The translations under genes and the position numbers were made by a program. A DNA stretch of 36,630 nt from Gammaproteobacteria bacterium (GTDB taxonomy: Bacteria > Pseudomonadota > Gammaproteobacteria > Steroidobacterales > Woeseiaceae), in contig JAUHYO010000004.1 in assembly GCA_030426325.1 (NCBI GenBank), forward strand, positions 1 through 36,630. The letters are read 5' to 3'. Position 1 is the stretch's first letter. Each line of letters opens with the position of its first letter. The notes beneath the pieces were generated by a model that worked only from the letters and a program-made list of their open reading frames with translations, did no database searches and had not been told where the DNA came from. Positions 1-9,471 of the stretch are shown piece by piece.

Positions 1-704
1 TTGTGCTCCTGTTCGAGCCGCCAACGCAACATCGCATCGAAACCGGGCGTTTTGAGAAACAGCAGGCCATCGAGACGTTCGAACAGTTTCGCGTAGTCGG
101 TGCGGAGCTTGTGGTTGACGTAGTTGCGCCAGCGACCGTCGCTGTCCGCGGCCGATTCAAGCGCGTTGATCGGCTCACCGAGTTCAGCGTCAGATACGCC
201 CCGCGACGCCACACACCATCCCTCGAAAATCAGAAGGTCAACGGGACCCCGGACCGTGCTCCATTCACTTTGTGGAAAACGATCGTCACGTGACTTGTCA
301 AACCGCGGGATGCTGATTGACTCTCCGGACTGCAGTGATTTCAATCGCTCGATAACCGACACGCCCAGGTCAATATCGTGCGTACCCGGAACGCCCCGCG
401 TGGACAGCAGCGGATGAATGCGTTCACCGAGTGACTGTCGTTCGTCACGGGTGAGGTAGATGTCATCAATGGACAAAATCACAACGTTACGGCCATGCTC
501 GGCCGCCAGGTATTCGCTGATCAGCATGGCAAGCGTCGACTTCCCTGTCCCCTGTGCACCGTTCAGACCGAGCACGTACGTACAATCGCCATGCCCCGCC
601 ACGCGACCCTCAAGCCAGTCGGCAAATGGCAGAAAGTATTGCCTGGCGGACTCCGCATAAGCGGCAGGCAGTCCATTCTGCCGGCAAAAGTTCTCAAGGT
701 TCAT
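1..704 (-). CDS. D-glycerate kinase (GLYK/uridine-kinase-like P-loop kinase), 3' end truncated by window edge
   Basis: Manual reverse-strand translation from ATG at 704: MNLENFCRQNGLPAAYAESARQYFLPFADWLEGRVAGHGDCTYVLGLNGAQGTGKSTLAMLISEYL...ILSIDDIYLTRDERQSL...HPLLSTRGVPGTHDIDL. P-loop GAQGTGKST. Start overlaps the stop of the next gene by 4 nt. Absent from the ORF track because it has no stop in the window. Confidence 0.85.
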   Translation of the reverse strand, partial: MNLENFCRQNGLPAAYAESARQYFLPFADWLEGRVAGHGDCTYVLGLNGAQGTGKSTLAMLISEYLAAEHGRNVVILSIDDIYLTRDERQSLGERIHPLLSTRGVPGTHDIDLGVSVIERLKSLQSGESISIPRFDKSRDDRFPQSEWSTVRGPVDLLIFEGWCVASRGVSDAELGEPINALESAADSDGRWRNYVNHKLRTDYAKLFERLDGLLFLKTPGFDAMLRWRLEQEH

Positions 705-2446
705 GCGTTGGTCAACCAGACCGTCTGGTAGGGTTGCAGTTCAACTACGGTCTGGCCCTCGTCAATGCGGTCGCCGCTGATCAGGTCGCGCCATTCGTCC
801 GTACTGACCAGGTTGACGTTCGCAAGCTCAAGCGACTGATGCTCCCGAGTGACGTTGCTGATACTGAACACGTCCTGGCGCCTGTCCGGCGACTGGCGCC
901 AGATGCCAAAGGTCTGCGGGCCAAGTTGCATCGTGAACTGCACGGCATTCGGATGAAACGCCGGTTGCGCTCGCCTTAACCTGATGAGGTGGGACAGTCC
1001 CGACAGAACCAGTGACTGCATGCTGCTCGGATCCTGTAGCAGGCTCGCCAGCTCCTCGTACTGCCAGGTATGCCGGTTGATCGATCGGTAACGGCCAGTT
1101 CTCGCAAGCCCTTCGTAGTCGTTCGCGGTGCCAAGCAGGCTGTGGATATAAATCCCAGGAATCCCCTCAAGCGCAAGCATGATGGCATGTGCGCAAACGA
1201 AACGATCCAGTTGGAATTCATCAGGACCGTCTTCGGTTCCTGCCAATGCATCAACGAGACTGATATTGACTTCGTAAGGGTGTGCCGCCCCGTCCGGACC
1301 GGTACGCAGCGAGATCTTGCCGCCAAAACCCGTGAGCGTATCCAGCAGGCGCGCCCGTTCCGCCTCCGACAACAAGCCATCCACCGGGCGCATGCCGATG
1401 CCATCGTGCGAAGCGAGGAAGTTGAAATAGGTTGTTCCGCCCCTGGCGGGCGGCATGCTCATCATCCATGTCTTGAGGTGGCGGCAATCGCCCGTCAGGA
1501 GTGTGTTGATGAGCAAGGGCGGTAAGGAGAAATTGTAGATCGCGTGCGCTTCATTTGAATTGCCGAAGTACGTCAGGTTGTCGCGATTTGGCACATTGGT
1601 TTCGGTTATCAACATGATCGAAGGATCGAAAAAGTCGATCAGCGTCCGGATCAACTTGATAATTTCATGCGTGCGCTGGTCATGCAGTGACGTTGTACCC
1701 GGCTCTTTCCAAAGAAACGCAATTGCATCGAGGCGCAAAACGCGCACGCCGTTCTCCAGGTAAAAGCGAATAATCTCTACAAAACGCAGCAGGACCTCGG
1801 GGTTGCCGAAGTCGAGATCAACCTGGTCGGGCCCGAAGGTGCACCAGACCCATCGTCTGCCATCCAGCGTTTCCACCTCCGTACGCAACGGCGTCGAGCG
1901 AGGCCGAACAACCAAACTCAGGTCTTCTTCCGGACTGGTTTCCTTGAAGTAGTCTTTCCCGGGGTCCTTGCGCGAAATAAAATTCTGGAACCACGCGGAG
2001 TGACTTGATACATGATTGATAACGAGATCGGCCATCAGGCGATAACGTTCGGCGATCGATCGAATATCATCCCAGCTACCGGCTTTCGCATCCACTGTGC
2101 AGTAGTCGATAACGGCAAACCCGTCGTCGGAGCTGTACGGGTAAAACGGCAAAATGTGTAAGCCATTGACCGTATCAGACAGGTAGCGGTCACAAAATTT
2201 CTGCAGCGATCTCAGTCCAGGCGTGCCGTCCTCTCGAATCGAAGTCGCATAGGTAATCATCCAGCAGTCGGACTCGTCCCAGTAATTCTGATAAGGCGTC
2301 GCCTCACAGATATCTCCGGTGTACCGCATCGCTTCGATGACAGCCGTCTCAAGGTTTTTGTGCCTGTCGCCGTAAATTACATCGAGGTGAGCACGAACTC
2401 GCGACTGGAGGCGCATCATGCCCGCTGATTCTTCTGTGCCATTCAA
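701..2446 (-). CDS. GH13_18 sucrose-phosphorylase-family enzyme, probably glucosylglycerate phosphorylase
   Basis: GH13 motifs: MADLVINHVSSHS, GVRVLRLDAIAFLWKEPGT (nucleophile D), MLITETNVP (acid/base E), NFLASHDGIGMRP. The glucosylglycerate assignment rests on adjacency to GpgS, GpgP and glycerate kinase. Confidence 0.88.
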   Translation of the reverse strand: MNGTEESAGMMRLQSRVRAHLDVIYGDRHKNLETAVIEAMRYTGDICEATPYQNYWDESDCWMITYATSIREDGTPGLRSLQKFCDRYLSDTVNGLHILPFYPYSSDDGFAVIDYCTVDAKAGSWDDIRSIAERYRLMADLVINHVSSHSAWFQNFISRKDPGKDYFKETSPEEDLSLVVRPRSTPLRTEVETLDGRRWVWCTFGPDQVDLDFGNPEVLLRFVEIIRFYLENGVRVLRLDAIAFLWKEPGTTSLHDQRTHEIIKLIRTLIDFFDPSIMLITETNVPNRDNLTYFGNSNEAHAIYNFSLPPLLINTLLTGDCRHLKTWMMSMPPARGGTTYFNFLASHDGIGMRPVDGLLSEAERARLLDTLTGFGGKISLRTGPDGAAHPYEVNISLVDALAGTEDGPDEFQLDRFVCAHAIMLALEGIPGIYIHSLLGTANDYEGLARTGRYRSINRHTWQYEELASLLQDPSSMQSLVLSGLSHLIRLRRAQPAFHPNAVQFTMQLGPQTFGIWRQSPDRRQDVFSISNVTREHQSLELANVNLVSTDEWRDLISGDRIDEGQTVVELQPYQTVWLTNA

Positions 2447-3666
2447 CGCCCAAACTCCTCCATGTCCTGCTCGACAGCTTCATGCAATTCAGCGAGTACG
2501 TTCGGTACTGCACTGACGACACGGTTCCACGGTGGAATGAAAGGCGTGTCCATTGGATTCTCGCGAAACACCTCGCCCGCCTTGACAACATTGGCTGCGA
2601 ACAACTCGATCGCCTTTTCCTCTTTGTGACGATCAAACTTCAAGCCATTCATGACAGCATCGGCCTCAAACAGGTCGACGAAGTCCAGCGCGATGCGGTA
2701 ATAAGTGGCTTTGATGGTTCGCACCCTGTCGGGTGAAAAGGTCTCCCCCTGAATGGCAAGCTTTCGATACATTGCCTTGGCAATATCGATGCTCATCCTA
2801 GACAATCCACGCGTCTGGTCTTCCGCGCTCAGATCCTGGTGCTTATGGTCATAGGTATGCGCGACGTCGACCTGACAAAGGTGATTGGTCGAGTGGTTGC
2901 GGTGCATTTCGCTGAGAACGCCGATCTCAAGACCCCAGTCGGTCGGGATGCGCAAGTCCTCGATGACGGTGCGACGCAACGCGAACTCACCGGCGAGGGG
3001 GTAACGAAACGAGTGCAGAAAATCGAGGTAGTCGTTGCGACCGCACACCACACGTAACGCGAGGATCAACGGCGTCACCAGCAATCGCGTGACGCGCCCG
3101 CCAAGTGTCTCCCCGTTGGAACGCGCGTAGTAGCCCTTGCTGAAATTGAAACTGAAACTCGGATTTGCGACTGGATAAATAAGGCGCGCGAGAAGGTCGC
3201 GCTTATAGGTTTTGATATCGGCATCGTGCAATGCAACACTGGATGCGCGGCCCGCCGCCAGAACGTAGCCGTAGCAGAACCAGACATTGCGTCCTTTCCC
3301 GGGCTCACTGGGGGACAATCCCTTCTCTCTGAGCCGTGCGTCCAGTGCCCGCAAACGCGGGCCGTCGTTCCACAACACGCGATGATGTTGCGGCAGCCGC
3401 CCGAAAAACTTGAGAGCATGCCGATACTCGGCTTCATCGGCCCGGTCCAGGCCAATGACAATTTCGTTCAGATAGGGAACGCGGGACAACTCACTCACTA
3501 TATTCTCAAGGGCCGGCGTCGCGAGCTCCGAATACAGCGACGGCACAACCAGCCCCATAGGTCGATAGCGTGAAAACTCGATCAGTTCTCGCTCAAGATC
3601 TTCGACCTTTCGGTCGGAGAGGTTGTGCAGCGTCGCAATATTGCCGTTCTGGTGAAAGTCACCCAA
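2443..3666 (-). CDS. gpgS: GT81 glucosyl-3-phosphoglycerate synthase-like glycosyltransferase
   Basis: GT-A features: VVPSLYSELATPALENIVSELSRVPYLNEIVIGLD, VALHDADIKTYKRDLLARLIYPVANPSFSFNFSKGYYAR. Overlaps the GH13 gene by 4 nt. Confidence 0.85.
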   Translation of the reverse strand: MGDFHQNGNIATLHNLSDRKVEDLERELIEFSRYRPMGLVVPSLYSELATPALENIVSELSRVPYLNEIVIGLDRADEAEYRHALKFFGRLPQHHRVLWNDGPRLRALDARLREKGLSPSEPGKGRNVWFCYGYVLAAGRASSVALHDADIKTYKRDLLARLIYPVANPSFSFNFSKGYYARSNGETLGGRVTRLLVTPLILALRVVCGRNDYLDFLHSFRYPLAGEFALRRTVIEDLRIPTDWGLEIGVLSEMHRNHSTNHLCQVDVAHTYDHKHQDLSAEDQTRGLSRMSIDIAKAMYRKLAIQGETFSPDRVRTIKATYYRIALDFVDLFEADAVMNGLKFDRHKEEKAIELFAANVVKAGEVFRENPMDTPFIPPWNRVVSAVPNVLAELHEAVEQDMEEFGR

Positions 3667-3669
3667 TGC

Positions 3670-4512
3670 TTATTCTCCGTTTGCGTTCAGGGATAGTCGG
3701 TTCTCATCAAGCTCGTTGAGCAGCGTAAGTATCGCTTCATTCCATCCAGCCGGGCCGGCAGCAGCTGGCCGGAGGACCCGGTTGTCCGAGCTCAACATCA
3801 GGCGATGCTTGTGCTTGCCGGGAATAATGACCGCGATATCCGTATGCGAAAGCATGCCGAGATCGTTCGGCCCGTCTCCGAGCGACACAGAAACCAGCGT
3901 CCGGTCGGGCCACTCCTCCGCGTAGGCCTTTAAAAGCTGGCGTACAGCCTGTTCCTTGCCCGTGTTTCCCAACAGATGCATAAAGCGCCCGCCCATCACG
4001 CAGCGTAATCCGAGGGCGTTCATCGAACTTTCAAACTGCCTGGCTCGCGCTTCGCTGTCGCGCCACAGTATAGGCTCAGAAGCTGCGCGATCGTTGGCAC
4101 GCAGGGCTTGTTGATCAGTTAACCCCGTCTCGCGAACAATGCCGGCGATGCCCAATTCATAGAAGGCCACACAATCAAAAGAGCTCGCTGACTTGACCTT
4201 CTCGTAGGCGGAGCGCAGTTCGGCCCGTGAGCTTGAGTTTAGCGGTGGTGTCGTTGAGCGATCGAAGTAGCCGGAGGGAACAGACAGCACAGCGCCGTTT
4301 TCTGCGACAACCGGGTGGGCGAGTTGCAGTTGCTCCCGATAGTCATCGAGCTCAGCAAGCGTCTTGCTGCTGACCAACACGAGCGGAACTTCGTGTCGCT
4401 TGAGTATTTCGAGTGCGGGTTGCGCCGGAGACCAGTCGTAAGTGTCGTGATCCAGCAGTGTGCCGTCGAGATCACTGAAAACAATCAGCTGTATGTTGGT
4501 ACTTGATGAAAT
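3670..4512 (-). CDS. HAD-family glucosyl/mannosyl-3-phosphoglycerate phosphatase (start extended upstream of the supplied ORF; probable ATT start)
   Basis: The supplied ORF (GTG at 4380) lacks HAD motif I. The same frame upstream reads ISSTNIQLIVFSDLDGTLLDHDTYDWSPAQPALEILKRHEVPLVLVSSKT, with motif I DLDGT. Downstream: SVSLGDGPNDLGMLSHTD (motif IV). No ATG/GTG/TTG exists between the in-frame TGA and DLDGT. Confidence 0.82.
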   Translation of the reverse strand: MSSSTNIQLIVFSDLDGTLLDHDTYDWSPAQPALEILKRHEVPLVLVSSKTLAELDDYREQLQLAHPVVAENGAVLSVPSGYFDRSTTPPLNSSSRAELRSAYEKVKSASSFDCVAFYELGIAGIVRETGLTDQQALRANDRAASEPILWRDSEARARQFESSMNALGLRCVMGGRFMHLLGNTGKEQAVRQLLKAYAEEWPDRTLVSVSLGDGPNDLGMLSHTDIAVIIPGKHKHRLMLSSDNRVLRPAAAGPAGWNEAILTLLNELDENRLSLNANGE

Positions 4513-4541
4513 GTTTCTCGTCCGTGGGGATGTCGAAAATC

Positions 4542-4569
4542 ATCATGCCGCATTAAAAGCGCCAGTCAA
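4542..4569 (-). promoter_or_regulatory. candidate sigma70 promoter for the phosphatase-led operon
   Basis: On the minus strand: TTGACT (4564-4569), 16-nt spacer, CATGAT (4542-4547), about 30 nt upstream of the proposed ATT start at 4512. Confidence 0.4.
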
Positions 4570-4820
4570 AACGTACTTTCAGGCCCGCACGATTACTGTG
4601 CGAGCTTGAATCGCATTGCACAATGATGGCGCATAAAGTCACGACGCTGCAGAACAATATCGCAACGATTTCATGTGCTTAGCCGATACCCGGGCGAGCC
4701 ATGGTATAGCTCGGTCCCTGGCGGATTCCTTGCGAACGAATGATTCATTCGGAGCATGTTGCGCAAACATCTAGCCCCAGGAATGCTGCAAGGCCGCATG
4801 CTGGCCGAGTCCGGCGGCGA

Positions 4821-6002
4821 TCACGCTGCCGCGAGCGCCGACCATTCCTGGCATTTTTCCGGTGAAAGACCGGACCACTTGAGTTCGCCCAGGCTTTCGG
4901 CCGGATCGTCAGCGGCCGCCTTGTGGGAACTGGGGCAAAGTGGACTGGCGGCGAAGACAGCCATTGCCACGGAAAACTCGCCGGAAGGGACTTCGCTCGC
5001 TGCATGGTGAAACGCTATGGCCTCGACGATGCTGTCGGGCAGTCCCCACAAGCCGATCAGGTAAGCCCCCATCTGGGCATGATCGCAGCCAAGCACTTCG
5101 AGTTCGGCGTCGCGTGCCGTCATGCCGTCGTTATTCATTTTCTCAAGAACCTGCTCATACGCATCAGGGGCGCCGGTTGCAATAATCAGCTTTCCGATGT
5201 CGTGGAGCATGCCAGCCTGCATGGCTTCGTCGGCGATATTCCTGTCCTTTGACTCTTTGGTGGCGATAGCACGTGCGGCCGCACCAACCGCGAGGCTGTG
5301 ACTCCAGAGTGCATCGAGCTGCAACTTGCTGGAGTCCCCCTCGAAACACTTGAATGCGGCCGTTGAAAGCGCAAGACCACGAATGGTATCGGCGCCCAGG
5401 AAGTTTGCGGCCTGCCCGATATTCTCAATATGTCGCGGCAAACCAAAAAATGCAGAGTTAACAAGCTGCAGCAGCTTGGCCGTTAGGGCGATGTCCTTCG
5501 CAATGATCTCGCCCACACGCTCAAGCGACATGTCATCCGAGTCCATTTCCCGTCGCAGCTCCTGGTATATTTCCGGCAGGCTCGGCAATGCGTCCAGACC
5601 GGCCACGACGCGCTGAACCTTCTCGTTCTTCAGCAAGTCCCGAAGCCGGCAAGCGCGTAATACGGCTTCCCGCAAGGTGTCCGCGTCGCAAGGCTTGGCC
5701 AGGAACTGATGGGCCGTCCCCGACGAACGCAGAGCGGATTCCTGGTCTGTTTGACCTGAAAGCACGATGCGGGTGATGCCAGGGTCATGCGCATGTACCT
5801 TTCTGAGCAAGTCGGCGCCGTCCATATTCGGCATGCGCATGTCCGTGACCACAACGTGGAATTCATTTTCCGCCAGCATCTTCAGCGCCGCCGCTGCGCC
5901 CTCGGCAAAACTCATGTCCCACTCATTCCGCATTGGGCGAAGCATTCGCCGCAGGCCGGACAGTACGTTGGGCTCGTCATCCACGAAAAGCACTCTCCTC
6001 AT
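4821..6002 (-). CDS. response regulator with REC and HDOD domains
   Basis: REC: VLFVDDEPNVLSGLRRML...VVVTDMRMPNMDGADLL...FLAKPCD. HDOD: LPSLPEIYQELRREMDSDDMSLERVGEIIAKDIALTAKLLQLVNSAFFGL...MLHDIGKLII. Confidence 0.9.
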   Translation of the reverse strand: MRRVLFVDDEPNVLSGLRRMLRPMRNEWDMSFAEGAAAALKMLAENEFHVVVTDMRMPNMDGADLLRKVHAHDPGITRIVLSGQTDQESALRSSGTAHQFLAKPCDADTLREAVLRACRLRDLLKNEKVQRVVAGLDALPSLPEIYQELRREMDSDDMSLERVGEIIAKDIALTAKLLQLVNSAFFGLPRHIENIGQAANFLGADTIRGLALSTAAFKCFEGDSSKLQLDALWSHSLAVGAAARAIATKESKDRNIADEAMQAGMLHDIGKLIIATGAPDAYEQVLEKMNNDGMTARDAELEVLGCDHAQMGAYLIGLWGLPDSIVEAIAFHHAASEVPSGEFSVAMAVFAASPLCPSSHKAAADDPAESLGELKWSGLSPEKCQEWSALAAA

Positions 6003-7630
6003 ACGGCAACCTCCAGTTCAGAGTCGGTCAGAGGAAGGCGTATCGTGAAGCAACTTCCCTGGCCGGGTTTTGAATCCACCCGGATGCTCCCCCCATGGAG
6101 GTCCACGATGACCTGGTAGGCGATCGCCAGGCCCTGGCCCGTGCCCTTGCCCACCGTTTTGGTGGTGAAGAATGGATCGAAGATTCTCTCGCGAACCTGC
6201 TCGGTCATACCGCATCCGCTGTCCCTGATTTCAATGACAGCATCGGGACCGTCGGCAAAGGCCCGAATATGAATGTCTCCTTTCGCGCCCTCTGGGGACG
6301 CCTCGTCAATCGCATGTGCTGCGTTGACGATCATGTTGAGTAAGGCCTGGTTGATGGAAGAAACCACGCAGGGAACGGCGGGAAGGTCTTCGTCGAGGTC
6401 AAGGTGCAGGTCGGCAAGGTACTTCCATTCGTTGCGTGCGACCGTCACCGTGGACCGGATTGCCTTGCACAAGTCCGCGGGCTCCCTGTTCTCCCCCGGG
6501 TGTGAGAAGTCCTTCATCGCCAGAACAATTCTTTTGATTTGCTCAACGCCGTCGGCCGATTGATCCAACGCTGCCGGCAACTCCTCGAGAATAAAGTCGA
6601 TGTCTGTACCAGCTGCTGATTCAACCAGCTTCTCGACCAGCTCGCTGGTCGCTGACAGGTTCGTGGCCTGCTCGCGAAGCTCCCGGGCGCTTCGCAGCAG
6701 CGGAAGAATCTCCTTTAACGAGTCGCTTATAAACGCAATGTTGTCGCCGACGTACTGGCTCGGGGTGTTGATCTCGTGAGCGACTCCCGCGGCCAGCTGG
6801 CCGACACTTTCGAGCTTTTGAGCAAGCTTTAACTCGTCCTGAAGCCGAAGTTCATCTGTTATATCGCGAACGACGCCGATTATGCGCTTCAGGTCGCCAC
6901 GGGAATCGAGAACCGGATAGCCGTCATTCCGCAATACTCGTGTCGAGCCATCGGGAAGCAGAATACGGAACTGGGATGAGAAAGCGGTTTTGGCAAGCTT
7001 GGCCTGCTGGTAGGTTTTAACGACATCTGCTCGATCATTCCGGTGCACCGTATCGCGCCACCGCATATCAGTGAGGCTGTGAAGGGGCCGGCCGAAAATT
7101 TCGCTTATCGATGGACTGGCAAACAGGGTTGAATCGTCACGTGCCGAAAACAGCCACAATCCCTCACTGATGCGCGAGGTGATCTCGCGCAGGAAACTGT
7201 CTTTCTCCCGGAGAGCGTCCAGCGTCGCCAGGTGGGCCGCATAGAGGCGGCGTCGCTCGATTGCATAGGTCACAACCTTGCTAAAGGTGCGGTCGTTGAT
7301 TTCTTCCTTGCTAAAGTATTCCTGAGCACCATGTTGCAAGGCGCGAATGCCCAGATCCTCCGAGTCGTAGCCCGTCAGTAAGACAATCGCCGCGTTCCGC
7401 TTCCTGAAGGCCTCGACGCCATCCAGGTCATTACAGTCCGGAAGCCGGTAATCCAGAAGGACGCAGGCAGTGGGCGCCGCATCATAGATATCCAGTGCCG
7501 CTTCAAGCGATTCCGCTTCGACGGTCTCAAAGCTCTGCTTAAGCAGCCGCGCGACGCGGCGCCGATCGACCAGGTCATCATCGACAATGAGTATCATCGG
7601 TTTGTTGGAAGCTGAAGTCACTCGATTCAA
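5999..7630 (-). CDS. soluble REC-PAS-HisKA-HATPase sensor histidine kinase
   Basis: [17 protein letters not shown]...[13 protein letters not shown] region [20 protein letters not shown]-type with [10 protein letters not shown]-box [22 protein letters not shown]; ATPase [31 protein letters not shown]. Start overlaps upstream stop by 4 nt. Confidence 0.92.
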   Translation of the reverse strand: MNRVTSASNKPMILIVDDDLVDRRRVARLLKQSFETVEAESLEAALDIYDAAPTACVLLDYRLPDCNDLDGVEAFRKRNAAIVLLTGYDSEDLGIRALQHGAQEYFSKEEINDRTFSKVVTYAIERRRLYAAHLATLDALREKDSFLREITSRISEGLWLFSARDDSTLFASPSISEIFGRPLHSLTDMRWRDTVHRNDRADVVKTYQQAKLAKTAFSSQFRILLPDGSTRVLRNDGYPVLDSRGDLKRIIGVVRDITDELRLQDELKLAQKLESVGQLAAGVAHEINTPSQYVGDNIAFISDSLKEILPLLRSARELREQATNLSATSELVEKLVESAAGTDIDFILEELPAALDQSADGVEQIKRIVLAMKDFSHPGENREPADLCKAIRSTVTVARNEWKYLADLHLDLDEDLPAVPCVVSSINQALLNMIVNAAHAIDEASPEGAKGDIHIRAFADGPDAVIEIRDSGCGMTEQVRERIFDPFFTTKTVGKGTGQGLAIAYQVIVDLHGGSIRVDSKPGQGSCFTIRLPLTDSELEVAV

Positions 7631-9471
7631 CCTGACGCCGTAGCCTGACAGTCCGCCGCGCCCACCTGGTCATTGGCTGCATCCATGTCGTCGGCGACCG
7701 CATCTGACCTGACGGGCAGCTCGATCGTGAAGCGCGCACCACGATCATCGCTGCCGGGTGTCACGGAAATCGACCCCCGATGCTGTTCCGTAACGATGCG
7801 GTAAGCGATGGCCAGCCCCTGGCCCGTACCGCTGCCGACCTCTTTGGTCGTGAAAAACGGATCAAACACCCTGCTTCGAATCGATTCAGGAATGCCGGGT
7901 CCGTTGTCCTCGATAACGACACGAACCCAGTCCGCATCCTGTCGAGTCTGAATTGAAATAACTCCCTTTTCACCGTTCTCAGCGTTGTCGGCAATCGCCT
8001 GGGCTGCATTGACAATCAAGTTCAGGATCACCTGGTTTAATCCGGAAACGTTGCACGGGACCGAAGGTATATTGACGTCAAAATCAAAGTCAATATCGGC
8101 AACGTATTTCCACTCGTTTCTTGCAACGGTAACGATGTTTTCAATCGTGTGATTAATATCAATCGGGCGTAACGACTCGTCGCCCGGGTGGGAGAACTCC
8201 TTCATAGCGCGAACGATCTGGGCGATCTGGTCAACGCCTGAGGTTGCCTCGCGCAGCGCAACAGGAACCTCGTCTCTCAAGAACGGTACATCGGCCTTGT
8301 TCCAGGCTTCGCGGATGGATTTATTATCGCGGCTATCGTTCTCCATATCGGTCTCCCACGCCTGCATGACCGACTCGAGGTCATCCCAGGAAGAGCTAAG
8401 AAACCGGATGTTGTCGCCTACGTACTGCGCAGGGGTGTTGATTTCGTGAGCAATACCGGCGGCAAGTTGACCGATTGACTCAAGCTTCTGCGCCATACGC
8501 AGTTCGCCCTCCATTCGCTCACGTTCCTCGATTTGAGTTTCAAGGGCCCGATTCGCTTTGGTCAAATCCTCCGTTCTTGCCCGGACTCTTGCTTCCAGGT
8601 TTCCGCGCGCCCGCTGTAGAAGCTGGACGTAAGTCGATACCTGCAGCACCTTGCGAACGCTGTATATGATCAACAAGAGAATCAATGCAAACAGTGCGAT
8701 GCGATAGAAAACAGACTGCTGTCGATCGCGCGCATACGTCTCATCGAGGCCCGCCTGGAGGTCATAGACGATATCCGGCACGAGGCCAGAAAACACTTTG
8801 TCCGCTTCGGCGCGCATTAGCTGTTCATGTTCCTGAATTGCCTGAGCATGCGAGGTAAATATTTTCCATTCACTGCGCTCAACCAACGATGGTTGGGAGG
8901 CTTCCGCCACAATGATTGCATCAGAGATCGCATTCAGTGAGGCGACGTCCTGGCGAACGGCGTGCGTCAGCCACAGCTTCTCAAGCCTGTTCAGTAGATC
9001 TGTATCCTGCTGCCAACCCGGTCCGTCCCGCCCCGAAAGAACCTGCAACATCTCGGTACCGATCGCCCTGGAATTTCTGACAATCGCATGATGGGCTTTA
9101 AATCGCTCGAAACTGTCCAGCTTGTCGTTTCCAGCCCGACGCAATCGCGTGGATGCCAGCTCGCCCCAGAAACTGCGAGCGGCTTTCAAGTTTGACCGGA
9201 ACTCGGCCTGCAGTTCGGTTGCCTGGTCCAGATCGACGCGGCGAAACTGCATTAGCGATAACAGTGCGGTATCCAGCCGCGCGTTACTTATGGTCGTACG
9301 GTCGAGCAGAACAGTTCCGGCCTGGTACCGATCGACCCCCGAGTTGGCGGAAAGGGTTAACAGGGTTGCGCTGATAATTAGCACGCTCATAGCGAGCACA
9401 ATCTCGACGATAAACGTTTTCCAGCCACGCTGGATAGGCTTGCGGTCAGTGCTCGGTATCGTCCCGCTCAC
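7627..9471 (-). CDS. membrane sensor histidine kinase with all-helical periplasmic domain
   Basis: Two TM segments ([35 protein letters not shown]) flanking about 200 aa of helical sequence; coiled-coil; H-box [48 protein letters not shown]. Confidence 0.9.
   Translation of the reverse strand: MSGTIPSTDRKPIQRGWKTFIVEIVLAMSVLIISATLLTLSANSGVDRYQAGTVLLDRTTISNARLDTALLSLMQFRRVDLDQATELQAEFRSNLKAARSFWGELASTRLRRAGNDKLDSFERFKAHHAIVRNSRAIGTEMLQVLSGRDGPGWQQDTDLLNRLEKLWLTHAVRQDVASLNAISDAIIVAEASQPSLVERSEWKIFTSHAQAIQEHEQLMRAEADKVFSGLVPDIVYDLQAGLDETYARDRQQSVFYRIALFALILLLIIYSVRKVLQVSTYVQLLQRARGNLEARVRARTEDLTKANRALETQIEERERMEGELRMAQKLESIGQLAAGIAHEINTPAQYVGDNIRFLSSSWDDLESVMQAWETDMENDSRDNKSIREAWNKADVPFLRDEVPVALREATSGVDQIAQIVRAMKEFSHPGDESLRPIDINHTIENIVTVARNEWKYVADIDFDFDVNIPSVPCNVSGLNQVILNLIVNAAQAIADNAENGEKGVISIQTRQDADWVRVVIEDNGPGIPESIRSRVFDPFFTTKEVGSGTGQGLAIAYRIVTEQHRGSISVTPGSDDRGARFTIELPVRSDAVADDMDAANDQVGAADCQATASG

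Noticed and set aside
3-979. Plus-strand ORFs at the left edge (3-293, 124-417, 460-660, 495-731, 554-979)
   Set aside because: Antisense to the glycerate kinase and GH13 genes on the minus strand.
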